DNA of 64,000 nt from Xenophilus aerolatus (lineage in GTDB: Bacteria; Pseudomonadota; Gammaproteobacteria; Burkholderiales; Burkholderiaceae_C): positions 372,001 through 436,000 of the forward strand of contig JASCNX010000002.1 of the NCBI GenBank assembly GCA_029968055.1, written 5' to 3'. The translations under genes and the position numbers were made by a program. Below, in pieces: positions 56,373 to 64,000 of this stretch. The notes under the pieces were generated by a model that did no database searches, was not told where the DNA came from, and worked only from the letters and a program-made list of their open reading frames with translations. The stretch's first letter is position 1. The number at the start of each line of letters is the position of its first letter.

Positions 56373-59033
56373 ATGAACGCCCCGATCTCCGCCGACCAGA
56401 TGCGCGCCCTGCTGCAAGGCGCCCCCGATGCCACCGATCCCGACCCGGCCGAGACGGCCGAATGGCGCGACGCTTTCCTGGCGCTGGTGCAGTCGCAGGG
56501 CCCGGCGCGTGCGCGGCAGGTGCTCGACGAACTGGCCCGCCTCGCACGGCGCGAGCGCATCGGCTGGCAGCCCGCGCTGGCCACGCCGTACGTCAACACG
56601 ATCGCGGTCGACGAACAGCCGGCCTTCCCGGGCGACCTGGCGATCGAGGAGCGGCTGGCGTCGCTGATGCGCTGGAACGCGCTGGCGATGGTGGTGCGGG
56701 CCAACCAGGCGTACGGCGAGCTGGGCGGCCACATCGCGAGTTACGCGAGCGCCGCGGACCTCTTCGAGACCGGCTTCAACCATTTCTTCCATGCACGCAG
56801 CGGCCACCACGGCGGTGACCTGGTGTTTTTCCAGCCGCATTCGGCGCCGGGCGTGTACGCCCGCGCCTTCCTCGAGGGCCGGCTGAACGAGAACGACCTG
56901 CTGCACTACCGGCAGGAGCTGGCGGCGTCCGCCCAGGGCGTGCAGGGCCTGTCGAGCTACCCGCATCCCTACCTGATGCCGGACTTCTGGCAGTTCCCGA
57001 CCGGCTCGATGGGCATCGGCCCGATCAGCTCGATCTACCACGCGCGCTTCATGCGCTACCTCACGCACCGCGGGCTGCTCGACTGCGCCGGGCGCAAGGT
57101 GTGGGGCGTCTTCGGCGACGGCGAGATGGACGAGCCCGAATCGATGAGCGCGCTCACGCTGGCCGCGCGCGAGAGGCTCGACAACCTGGTGTGGGTGGTC
57201 AACTGCAACCTGCAGCGCCTGGACGGCCCGGTGCGCGGCAACGGCCGCATCATCGACGAGCTGGAACAGCTCTTCTCGGGCGCGGGCTGGAAGGTCATCA
57301 AGCTCGTGTGGGGCAGCGACTGGGACGGCCTCTTCGCGCGCGACACGGCCGGCGCGCTGGCGCGTGCCTTCGCCCACACCGTCGACGGCCAGATGCAGAC
57401 CTTCGCCGCCAAGGACGGCCGCTTCAACCGCGACAACTTCTTCGGCCAGGACCCGGAGCTCGCGCGCCTCGCGCAGGGCATGACCGACGAGCAGATCGAC
57501 CGCCTCAAGCGCGGCGGGCACGACCTGGTGAAGATCCACGCCGCGTATGCCGCCGCGGCAGCGCACACCGGCCAGCCGGTGGTCATCCTCGCCCACACCA
57601 AGAAGGGCTACGGCATGGGCACGGCCGGCCAGGGCAAGATGACCACGCACTCGCAGAAGAAGCTCGACGAGAGCGACCTCATCGAGTTCCGCAACCGCTT
57701 CAACCTGCCCCTCACCGACGAGCAGGCCACGTCGCTGGCCTTCCACAAGCCGGCCGAGGACAGCGCCGAGATGCGCTACCTGCGCGAGCGGCGCCAGGCG
57801 CTGGGCGGTGCGCTGCCGCGGCGCGAGACGGCCTGCGAGGTGGTGCCCGTGCCGCCGCTCGCGAGCTATGCCAGGTTCGCCACCGAGGCCGCCGGCAAGG
57901 AGATGAGCACCACCATGGCCTTCGTGCGCCTGCTGGGCCAGCTGCTCAAGGACCGCGACCTCGGCCCGCGCATCGTGCCCATCGTGGCCGACGAGGCGCG
58001 CACCTTCGGCATGGCCAACCTGTTCAAGCAGGTCGGCATCTACTCCAGCGTCGGCCAGCGTTACGCGCCGGAGGACATCGGCTCGGTGCTGAGCTACCGC
58101 GAGGCCACCGACGGGCAAATCCTCGAGGAGGGCATCAGCGAGGCCGGCGCCATCGCCAGCTGGACGGCCGCCGCGACGAGCTACAGCGTCCACGGCCTGG
58201 CGATGCTGCCCTTCTACATCTACTACTCGATGTTCGGCTTCCAGCGCGTGGGCGACGCCATCTGGGCCGCGGCCGACCAGCGTGCGCGCGGCTTCCTGCT
58301 GGGCGCCACCTCGGGCCGCACCACGCTCGGCGGCGAGGGCCTGCAGCACCAGGACGGCAGCAGCCACCTGGTGGCCGCGACCATTCCCAACTGCAAGGCC
58401 TGGGACCCGGCCTTCGCGGGCGAGATGGCCGTCATCGTCGATGCGGGCATGCGCGAGATGCTGGTGGCGCAGCAGGACGTCTTCCACTACATCACGCTGA
58501 TGAACGAGAACTACGCGCAGCCCGACGTGCCGGCCGCGGTGCATGCGGACCTGCTGCGTGGTTGCTACCGTTTCGAGGGCTGGTCGAGCGCGCCCGGCGC
58601 ACGCCAGGGCACGGTCTCCACCGGAAGGAAGGTCACGCTCATGGGCTCGGGCGCCATCCTCACCGAGGTGGTGAAGGCCGCACGTCAGCTGGCCGACGAA
58701 GGCATCGACGCCACCGTGTTCAGCGTCACCAGCTGGAGCGAACTCGCGCGCGACGGCCGGGCCTGCGAGGCGCGCGCGCTGGCGGGCGAGCCCGACGCCG
58801 GCACGCCCTTCGTGGCGCAGCAGCTCGCGCGCAGCGAAGGCCCCGTCATCGCCGCCACCGACTACGTGCGCGCCGTGCCCGAGAGCGTGCGCGCCTTCGT
58901 GCCCGAAGGCCGTCGCTACCTCACGCTCGGCACCGACGGCTTCGGGCGCAGCGACACCCGCGCCGAACTGCGCCGCTTCTTCGGCGTCGATGCGGCGGCG
59001 ATCGTGCGGGCGGTGACGCACGCGCTGGGCTGA
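56373..59033 (+). CDS. Homodimeric 2-oxoacid (pyruvate/2-ketobutyrate) dehydrogenase E1, AceE-type
   Basis: An 886-residue thiamin-diphosphate enzyme of the AceE family. Early segment SLMRWNALAMVVRANQAYGE; thiamin-diphosphate binding is in FGDGEMDEPESMSALTLAAR through VNCNLQRLDGPVRGN; the pyrimidine domain has DEARTFGMANLFKQVGIYS and QHQDGSSHL. Unlike the main pyruvate dehydrogenase locus, no E2 or E3 gene follows. Together with the divergent Lrp regulator this recalls MdeB, which uses 2-ketobutyrate from methionine breakdown; no methionine gamma-lyase gene is adjacent. It must borrow E2/E3 from elsewhere. True substrate unproven. Confidence 0.9.
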   Translation: MNAPISADQMRALLQGAPDATDPDPAETAEWRDAFLALVQSQGPARARQVLDELARLARRERIGWQPALATPYVNTIAVDEQPAFPGDLAIEERLASLMRWNALAMVVRANQAYGELGGHIASYASAADLFETGFNHFFHARSGHHGGDLVFFQPHSAPGVYARAFLEGRLNENDLLHYRQELAASAQGVQGLSSYPHPYLMPDFWQFPTGSMGIGPISSIYHARFMRYLTHRGLLDCAGRKVWGVFGDGEMDEPESMSALTLAARERLDNLVWVVNCNLQRLDGPVRGNGRIIDELEQLFSGAGWKVIKLVWGSDWDGLFARDTAGALARAFAHTVDGQMQTFAAKDGRFNRDNFFGQDPELARLAQGMTDEQIDRLKRGGHDLVKIHAAYAAAAAHTGQPVVILAHTKKGYGMGTAGQGKMTTHSQKKLDESDLIEFRNRFNLPLTDEQATSLAFHKPAEDSAEMRYLRERRQALGGALPRRETACEVVPVPPLASYARFATEAAGKEMSTTMAFVRLLGQLLKDRDLGPRIVPIVADEARTFGMANLFKQVGIYSSVGQRYAPEDIGSVLSYREATDGQILEEGISEAGAIASWTAAATSYSVHGLAMLPFYIYYSMFGFQRVGDAIWAAADQRARGFLLGATSGRTTLGGEGLQHQDGSSHLVAATIPNCKAWDPAFAGEMAVIVDAGMREMLVAQQDVFHYITLMNENYAQPDVPAAVHADLLRGCYRFEGWSSAPGARQGTVSTGRKVTLMGSGAILTEVVKAARQLADEGIDATVFSVTSWSELARDGRACEARALAGEPDAGTPFVAQQLARSEGPVIAATDYVRAVPESVRAFVPEGRRYLTLGTDGFGRSDTRAELRRFFGVDAAAIVRAVTHALG

Positions 59034-59098
59034 GCGGTGCGCTGCGCCGCACTGGGCGGCGCCACGGCTCCCCAAGGACGTCAAAGCGACGACCTGGC

Positions 59099-59117
59099 AG
59101 CTACAAAATTTGTAGCT
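59099..59117. repeat. Perfect 19-base palindrome AGCTACAAA-A-TTTGTAGCT
   Basis: Nine-base arms around one central A, in the 183-base gap between the E1 gene and the restriction-modification remnants. It shares length and AGCTA/TAGCT ends with the palindrome at 48292. It could act as a short hairpin in RNA or a protein site; it lacks the U-run of a terminator. Confidence 0.6.
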
Positions 59118-59216
59118 GTCACCGCAGTCGCGGCGGTCGCTGCGACTCGATTTGTCTTGAAAGTCCGCCGGTGCCGGGGCACAGTTCGCGCCTGCCCCGA
59201 GAATGCCTGCCTCGCC

Positions 59217-59300
59217 ATGAGCAATGAAGCCAAAGCCCGCCAACAGATCGACGGCAAGCTCGCCGCCGCGGGCTGGCTGGTGTAGGACATGAAGAACGCC
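59217..59300 (+). pseudogene. Type I restriction HsdR N-terminal remnant
   Basis: ATG at 59217 opens MSNEAKARQQIDGKLAAAGW, the beginning of type I restriction R subunits. The reading frame then meets TAG at 59283 where these proteins usually have Gln (WLV-stop-DMKN; a CAG to TAG change would explain it). After DMKNA the similarity stops. Only about 28 codons survive, so this is a fossil of an HsdR gene that would be near 1000 codons long. Confidence 0.65.
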
Positions 59301-59657
59301 ACCATCCTCACCTTCGTGGAAGACCAGACGGCGCGCTATGCCGGCAGCACTCTCCCGGAACTGCCGATGGCCTTGCCACCCGTGCGTGAGCAGGACGAAG
59401 TCGTGGGAGCGGTGCACTTCGCTGTTCGAGCTGGTGTCGATCAGGATGCCCCGATCGGCCTTTCTCTTGGCCGATCCGCTGCCCAACGCCAATGCATCCT
59501 TCGCGCGGCCTTCTCCGGCCAGGTGGTTCCGCAGGACCCCAATGACCAGCCAACCAGCATGTTGCTGAACCGCCTCCGCGCCAGGCGCGCCGCGGCCGGC
59601 GAGGGGCCTGTCCGCCGACCCAGCAAGCCACGCGCTGCGGCCCAGGCGCCGGCATGA
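59301..59657 (+). pseudogene. Type I restriction specificity subunit HsdS, decayed C-terminal end
   Basis: Pieces in two frames spell the end of an HsdS protein: LPMALPPVREQDEVV, then in another frame SLFELVSIRM, then QRQCILRAAFSGQVVPQDP and QPTSMLLNRLRARRA. These are the conserved-region motifs of HsdS (PLPPLAEQxxIV, LF-L, ILRAAFEGRLVPQDP). Target-recognition domains are gone. The last frame ends in TGA overlapping the yhcG start (ATGA), so hsdS and yhcG were once coupled. Confidence 0.7.
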
Positions 59658-60755
59658 GCAAGCCGTCGCACTACGCGGGCCTGCTGGCCGAGGTCAAGCA
59701 GCACATCCAGGCGGCCCAGTCGCGCGCCGCCCTGGCCGTCAACCGCGAGCTGATCCGCCTGTACTGGCAGATCGGCGGCCTGCTCGATGCGCGGCAGGCG
59801 CAGGAGGGTTGGGGCGCGGGTGTGATCCCGCGGCTTGCGCGCGACATCCGCAACGAACTGCCCGAGGTGAAGGGCTTTTCCGAACGCAACATCGACCGCA
59901 TGCTGGCCTTTGCGCGGGCCTATCCGCGGCCGGTCGAGTTTTCGCCACAGCCTGTGGCGAAATTGCCGGCACCACGAAAAGCGCCACAGGCTGTGGCGAA
60001 AACGGCTGCCGAGGCCGACAGCCTGCTCTGGCAGATCCCCTGGGGCCACCACGCCCTGATGCTGGAGAAGCTCGCCACGGCGCAACTGCGCCGCTGGTAC
60101 ATGGCGCAGACCGTGGCGCAGGGTTGGAGCCGCAGCACGCTGGCGCTGCAGATCAGCGCACAGGCCCATGCGCGCCAGGGCCGGGCGGTCAGCAACTTCG
60201 CCGACCGCCTGCCGGCGCCGCAATCCGACCTGGTGCGGCAGGCGTTGAAGGATCCCTATGTCTTCGACTTTTTGACGCTGGAGCCGGACTTCCACGAGCG
60301 CGAGCTCGAAACCGGGCTGGTGCGGCATGTGGAGAAATTTCTGCTCGAACTGGGGCAGGGCTTCAGCTTCGTCGGCCGGCAGTACCGCCTGGCGGTGGGC
60401 GACAGCGAGTTCTACATCGACCTGCTTTTCTATCACCTCAAGCTGCGCTGCTTCGTGGTGATCGAGCTCAAGCGCGGTGACTTCAAGCCCGAGTACGCGG
60501 GCAAGCTCAACTTCTACTGCAACGTGGTCGACGACACGCTGCGCCACCCGCAGGACGCGCCCACCATCGGCCTGATGCTGTGCCAACGCAAGGACCAGGT
60601 GCTGGCCGAGTACGCGCTGCGCGGCATCGACAAGCCCTGCCGGCTACGAACTGACGCGCGCCCTGCCGCCCACGCTGGAAAGTGCGCTGCCCAGCATCGA
60701 GACGCTGGAGGCCGAACTGGCCAGGGCGCCCGATCCCGAACCCGACACCCCATGA
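59654..60755 (+). pseudogene. YhcG-family (DUF1016) PD-(D/E)XK nuclease, frameshifted near its end
   Basis: The N-terminal helical DUF1016 domain is intact (VNRELIRLYWQIGGLLDARQ, FSERNIDRMLAFARAYP), as is the nuclease core (FYIDLLFYH, VVIELKRGDFKPEYAGKLNF). After EYALRGIDKP at 60637 the frame slips. The expected ending GYELTRALPPTLESALPS is found in another frame from 60642 to a TGA at 60755, so roughly eight bases seem lost. Translated as is, the protein would carry about 110 unrelated residues. Members of the family often sit inside type I restriction operons and may reassemble or act as nucleases. Sequencing error is the alternative explanation. Confidence 0.75.
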
Positions 60756-60905
60756 ATGCTTCGTCCCTCGGCCAGAAGATCTGGAAGCTCTGCCACTCCC
60801 TGCGCGACGACGGCGCCGGCCGACGGCAAGGTGCCCACCCAAGGCGTGTGGATCGACGACTTGCGCACCAACAAGCACTTCACGCTGAAGACGCGGCTGC
60901 TGTCG
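60752..60905 (+). pseudogene. Type I methyltransferase HsdM, internally deleted remnant
   Basis: ATG at 60752, overlapping the yhcG stop as ATGA, opens MNASSLGQKIWKLCHSLRDD, the start of HsdM. About 60 bases on, in another frame, comes QGVWIDDLRTNKHFTLKTRL, which is a signature from the far C-terminal part of HsdM (RTNxHFTLKT). The whole catalytic domain with the NPPF motif is missing. This confirms a deleted type I methylase gene. Confidence 0.72.
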
Positions 60906-60981
60906 CCACGTCCACCCAGACGGTGTGGCCTTGGGCGCGGAATGTGCTGGCCACCGTGGACCTTTCACCCGGAGCCTTCCC

Positions 60982-61443
60982 ATGAGCATGGGCAAACCCA
61001 TGGCCCGCTACGCCGCTGCCAAGCGCGTGGGCGATTTCGTTTTCATGAGCGGCGTCGTCGCCGTCGACCCGGCCACGCGCCGCGCCGTGTCCAGCTTCGA
61101 GGAGTTGCCCGAGGCCGCGCAGGCGCCGCTGCGCGGCCTGGGCTATGCCACGGGGCAGATGTCGGTCGATGTGTTCGAGGCGCCGATCGTTGCGCAGAGC
61201 TGGTTCGTGCTCGAGCGCATCCGCCAGATCGCGGCCGAGCACGGCGGCACGATGGACGACGTGGTCAAGCTGGTGCAGTACTTCACGCACCTGCCGCACT
61301 ATGCCTTCTTCAACCGCGTGCGCGGCCTGTTCTACCTCGGCGAGCCGCCGGTCAGCACGGTGGTCGAGGTGAACCGCTTCCTGCCGGGGGACGGCGTGCT
61401 GGTGGAGGTCGAGGCGACGATGTACCTGCCGCGCCAGGGCTGA
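60982..61443 (+). CDS. Rid family (YjgF/YER057c/UK114) protein
   Basis: A 153-residue protein of the Rid family (VGDFVFMSGVVAVDPATRRA, GGTMDDVVKLVQYF, PVSTVVEVNRFLPGDGVLVE). In active imine deaminases an Arg sits in the PxRxxVEV segment; here that position is Ser (PVSTVVEV), so this is probably one of the Rid subgroups without enamine/imine deaminase activity. GGAG lies eight bases before the ATG. It follows the restriction-modification remnants and faces the paoC-like gene. Confidence 0.88.
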   Translation: MSMGKPMARYAAAKRVGDFVFMSGVVAVDPATRRAVSSFEELPEAAQAPLRGLGYATGQMSVDVFEAPIVAQSWFVLERIRQIAAEHGGTMDDVVKLVQYFTHLPHYAFFNRVRGLFYLGEPPVSTVVEVNRFLPGDGVLVEVEATMYLPRQG

Positions 61444-61531
61444 TGAGAGAACGCAAAGTTCGGTCGGCCTTCAGCGCCCCGCCACACGGGCAATGCGGCC
61501 GAATCCGTCACGCCGTGGCGCTCTCACCCGA

Positions 61532-61557
61532 CCGTTCGGGCTGAGCCTGTCGAAGCC
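61532..61557. repeat. REP-like palindromic repeat
   Basis: CCGTTCGGGCTGAGCC then TGTCGAAGCC: a TTCG...CGAA outer pair around GGC-TGA-GCC. The reverse complement (GGCTTCGACAGGCTCAGCCC...) is a REP-type element I recognise as scattered between genes in many GC-rich proteobacteria. It lies between two convergent genes, the usual place for REPs. Confidence 0.7.
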
Positions 61558-61569
61558 CAGCCCTGTGCC

Positions 61570-63780
61570 TCACACCGGCATCGGCAACCCGGCCAGCAGC
61601 TTGTCCAAGGTCACCGGGTAGTGCCGCACCCGCACGCCGGTCGCGTTGTAGACCGCGTTGGCCACCGCCGCGGCCACGCCGCAGATGCCCAGCTCGCCCA
61701 CGCCCTTGGCCTTCATCGGCGAGGAGATCGGATCGGTCTCGTCCAGGAACACAACGTCCTGGTGCGGGATGTCGGCATGCACCGGCACCTCGTAGCCGGC
61801 CAGGTCGTGGTTGACGAAGAAGCCGCGGCGCTTGTCGATCGCCAGTTCCTCCATCAGCGCCGCGCCCACGCCCATGGTCATGGCGCCGATCACCTGGCTG
61901 CGCGCCGAGGTCGGGTTGAGGATGCGGCCTGCCGCGCACACGGCCAGCATGCGTCGCACGCGGATCTCCGCGGTGGCCGGGTCCACGCGCACCTCGACGA
62001 AGTGCGCGCCGAAGGTGGACTGCTGGTACTTCTTGTCGAGGTCGCCGTACTCGATGTGGTCCTCGGCCACCAGCTCGCCGTCGCCGGCCGCCTGCGCGAG
62101 CGGCAGTGCGCGCCCACCGCCGCGCACGCGGCCTTCCGCGAAGGTGGCCTCGGCCGGGTCCATGCCCAGCTTGCGGGCGACGGCCTCGCGCAGCTTCATG
62201 CAGGCGGCGTACACGCCGGAGGTCGAGTTGTTGGCACCCCATTGGCCGCCCGAACCGCAGGAAGCCGGCAGCGTCGAGTCGCCCAGCCGCACGTTCACGC
62301 GGTCCAGGCCCACGCCCATCATCTCGGCCGCGGTCTGCGCAATGATGGTGTAGCTGCCGGTGCCGATGTCGGTCATGTCGGTCTCGACCGTGACGATGCC
62401 GTCGCGGCCCAGCCGCACGCGCGCGCCCGACTTGGTGAGCATGTTGTTGCGAAAGGCCGCCGCCATGCCCAGCCCGACCAGCCAGCGGCCGTCGCGCACC
62501 TGCGCGGGCCGGGCATTGCGCCGGCTCCACCCGAAGCGCTCGGCGCCGATGCGCAGGCAGTCGACGAGCCGGCGCTGCGAAAAGGCGCGCTGCGGTTTTT
62601 CAGGGTCGACCTGCGTGTCGTTGCGGATGCGGAACTCCACCGGATCGAGGCCGAGCTTCTCGGCCATCTCGTCCATGGCGATCTCCAGCGCCATCATCCC
62701 CGGCGCCTCGCCCGGCGCGCGCATGGCGTTGCCCTCGGGCAGGTGCAGCACCGCCAGGCGCATGGCGGTCATGCGGTTGGGGGCGGCGTAGAGCAGGCGC
62801 GTCTGTCCCACCGCGGTCTCGGGCTGGCCCTCGGGCTGATCGCCCGACCAGCTCTCGTGCCCGATGGCGGTGAGCCGTCCGTCCGCGGTCGCGCCCAGGC
62901 GGATGCGTTGAATCGTCGCAGGCCGGTGCGTGGTGTTGTTGCCGATCAGCGGCCGCTGCAGCGCCACCTTGACGGGGCGGCCCGCGGCGCGCGCGCCCAG
63001 CGCGGCCAGCAGGGCGTCGGCCCGCACGAAGAGCTTGCCGCCGAAGCCGCCGCCGATGAAGGGCGAGACCAGCCGGACCTTGTCTTTCGCGATGCCCAGC
63101 GTCTTGGCCAGGTCGCCGGTGCACCAGTCGATCATCTGGTTGGAGGTCCAGACCGTGAGGCGGTCCCCCTGCCAGGCGGCGATGGAGGCATGCGGCTCCA
63201 TCATGGCGTGGCTGTGGTCGGGTGTTTCGTAGGTGGCGTCGAGCTTGACCGGCGCGGACGCGAAGGCGCCCGCGAAGTCGCCCACGGCGGTCTGCGGCGG
63301 GCCGCCGTCGGGGCCGGGCTTGGCCAGCGGCGCGCCGTCCTTCACGGCGGCGAGGTCAAAGGCGCCGGGGGCGGCTTCGTAGCGCACGCGGATGCGCTGC
63401 GCGGCGTCGCGGGCCCGCTCGAAGGTGTCGGCCACCACGACGGCGATGGCCTGGTGGTAGTGCGCGACCTCCGGACCGCCCAGCAGCGGTGCGGTGTTGT
63501 ACTGGCCCTTGTCGAGCTTGCCGGCGTTCTCGGCCGTCACGACGGCCAGCACGCCGGGCGCGGAGCGCGCGGCCGACAGGTCCATCGACACGATGCGGCC
63601 CTTGGCGATGCCGGCCCCCAGCACGTACCCGTAGGCGGGTGCGGTGGGCGTCTCGCGCTGCTCGTAGGCATAGCGCGCGGTGCCGGTGGTCTTGCGCGGG
63701 CCGTCGATGCGCGGGGTGGGCCGGCCGACGACCTGCAACTGGTCGATCGGGTTGGTGGTGGCGGGGCTGTCGAACTTCAT
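61570..63780 (-). CDS. paoC: Xanthine-dehydrogenase-family molybdopterin subunit (PaoC-like aldehyde oxidoreductase)
   Basis: The large catalytic subunit of a molybdenum hydroxylase that oxidises aldehydes. 736 residues, close to E. coli PaoC (732). The fold begins VVGRPTPRIDGPRKTTGTAR; the cofactor-binding segments are VSPFIGGGFGGKLF, MRAPGEAPGMMALE, TDIGTGSYTI and GSGGQWGANNST; the catalytic Glu is in KGVGELGICG. It follows the FAD subunit gene on the same strand with an ATGA overlap, the normal paoABC order. It needs the molybdenum cofactor; in the PaoC group this carries cytosine dinucleotide. Confidence 0.92.
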   Translation of the reverse strand: MKFDSPATTNPIDQLQVVGRPTPRIDGPRKTTGTARYAYEQRETPTAPAYGYVLGAGIAKGRIVSMDLSAARSAPGVLAVVTAENAGKLDKGQYNTAPLLGGPEVAHYHQAIAVVVADTFERARDAAQRIRVRYEAAPGAFDLAAVKDGAPLAKPGPDGGPPQTAVGDFAGAFASAPVKLDATYETPDHSHAMMEPHASIAAWQGDRLTVWTSNQMIDWCTGDLAKTLGIAKDKVRLVSPFIGGGFGGKLFVRADALLAALGARAAGRPVKVALQRPLIGNNTTHRPATIQRIRLGATADGRLTAIGHESWSGDQPEGQPETAVGQTRLLYAAPNRMTAMRLAVLHLPEGNAMRAPGEAPGMMALEIAMDEMAEKLGLDPVEFRIRNDTQVDPEKPQRAFSQRRLVDCLRIGAERFGWSRRNARPAQVRDGRWLVGLGMAAAFRNNMLTKSGARVRLGRDGIVTVETDMTDIGTGSYTIIAQTAAEMMGVGLDRVNVRLGDSTLPASCGSGGQWGANNSTSGVYAACMKLREAVARKLGMDPAEATFAEGRVRGGGRALPLAQAAGDGELVAEDHIEYGDLDKKYQQSTFGAHFVEVRVDPATAEIRVRRMLAVCAAGRILNPTSARSQVIGAMTMGVGAALMEELAIDKRRGFFVNHDLAGYEVPVHADIPHQDVVFLDETDPISSPMKAKGVGELGICGVAAAVANAVYNATGVRVRHYPVTLDKLLAGLPMPV

Positions 63781-64000
63781 GCGCGTGCCTTTGCTTCCGC
63801 CAGCGTGGCGGCCAGGGTGCGTTCGGCCAGTGTGAGCTTGAACGCGTTGTCGGGAGCGGGCCGGGCGCCGGCGAAGAGGGCGGCGGTGGCGGCGCGCAGG
63901 TCGGTCGCGAGTGCGGGCTCGGCGGCCTCCACCCGCCAGGGCTTGTGCGCCAGGCCGCCGAAGGCCACGCGCGCGCGGCCATCGCGCTGCACGATCGCGG
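63777..64000 (-). CDS. paoB: FAD-binding subunit of the aldehyde oxidoreductase (PaoB-like), 5' end outside window
   Basis: The last 74 codons of a gene that runs off the window. The visible part (VQRDGRARVAFGGLAHKPW, DNAFKLTLAERTLAATLAEA) matches the C-terminal domain of FAD-binding subunits of xanthine-dehydrogenase-type enzymes, which pass electrons from an iron-sulfur subunit. Its TGA overlaps the paoC ATG. The iron-sulfur subunit gene (paoA) should lie further upstream, beyond the window. Confidence 0.85.
   Translation of the reverse strand, partial: AIVQRDGRARVAFGGLAHKPWRVEAAEPALATDLRAATAALFAGARPAPDNAFKLTLAERTLAATLAEAKARA

Noticed and set aside
59037-59285. An 82-residue protein from 59037
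   Set aside because: Only its last 22 residues (from the ATG at 59217) resemble a known protein, and these belong to an HsdR remnant.

Overview
The window is GC-rich chromosomal DNA, densely coding on both strands. Its gene content (betaproteobacterial minor-pilin operon with pilY1, glnE next to rlpA and yhdP, mltA, yaeQ, a DUF3717/DUF1289 protein) points to a betaproteobacterium of the Burkholderiales, most likely Comamonadaceae (Variovorax/Acidovorax-like). That placement comes from family knowledge, not from a marker gene. There are no rRNA genes, recognisable tRNA genes, complete insertion sequences or CRISPR arrays.

Layout. 1-2 kb: the end of a CHASE2-type adenylate cyclase and a class II cAMP phosphodiesterase. 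2.1-10.1 kb (minus): minor-pilin operon fimT-pilV-pilW-pilX-pilY1-pilE, facing away from a PglL-type O-oligosaccharyltransferase (10.3-12.0). 12-14.2 kb: moaC and a BepA-like M48 metalloprotease. 14.4-19.6 kb: one large lipopeptide-type synthetase, FAAL-PCP-C-A-PCP, with no release domain. 19.6-26 kb: housekeeping and small conserved genes, including a TerC-family membrane protein behind a clear yybP-ykoY (manganese) riboswitch, yaeQ, purB and a GST. 26.1-32.8 kb (minus): a tightly coupled seven-gene lipid-modification operon (FAD amine oxidase, DUF1365, Cfa, chalcone-isomerase-like, MFS, DUF3833, SDR). It is preceded by a periplasmic glutathione peroxidase and, divergently, a diiron desaturase-like protein. 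34.7-35.6 kb: an ECF41 sigma factor carrying its own consensus-like promoter. 35.7-47.4 kb: rlpA, glnE, yhdP, a nitrilase-family amidase and a histidine kinase/response regulator pair. 47.4-52.1 kb: an OmpA-like lipoprotein, a 41-residue membrane protein, mltA, and PhoX behind four Pho half-sites. 52.3-59 kb: a YdeP-type molybdo-oxidoreductase coupled to a catalase-like protein, then an Lrp regulator divergent from a stand-alone AceE-type E1. 59.2-60.9 kb: a graveyard of a type I restriction-modification locus (hsdR, hsdS and hsdM scraps plus a frameshifted yhcG nuclease). 61-64 kb: a Rid-family protein, a REP-like repeat and a paoC/paoB-type aldehyde oxidoreductase that runs off the window end.

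Functional themes are type IV pilus assembly with a possible glycosylation enzyme beside it, envelope and cell-wall maintenance (BepA-like, RlpA, MltA, YhdP, OmpA), and membrane-lipid change under oxidative stress (Cfa operon, GPx, diiron protein). Small regulatory devices can also be read directly: the Mn riboswitch, the ECF41 autopromoter, the Pho box, ATGA-coupled operons and intrinsic terminators. The most novel-looking item is the solitary FAAL-PCP-C-A-PCP synthetase. Its adenylation pocket reads glycine-like, so a lipo-amino acid product is plausible.
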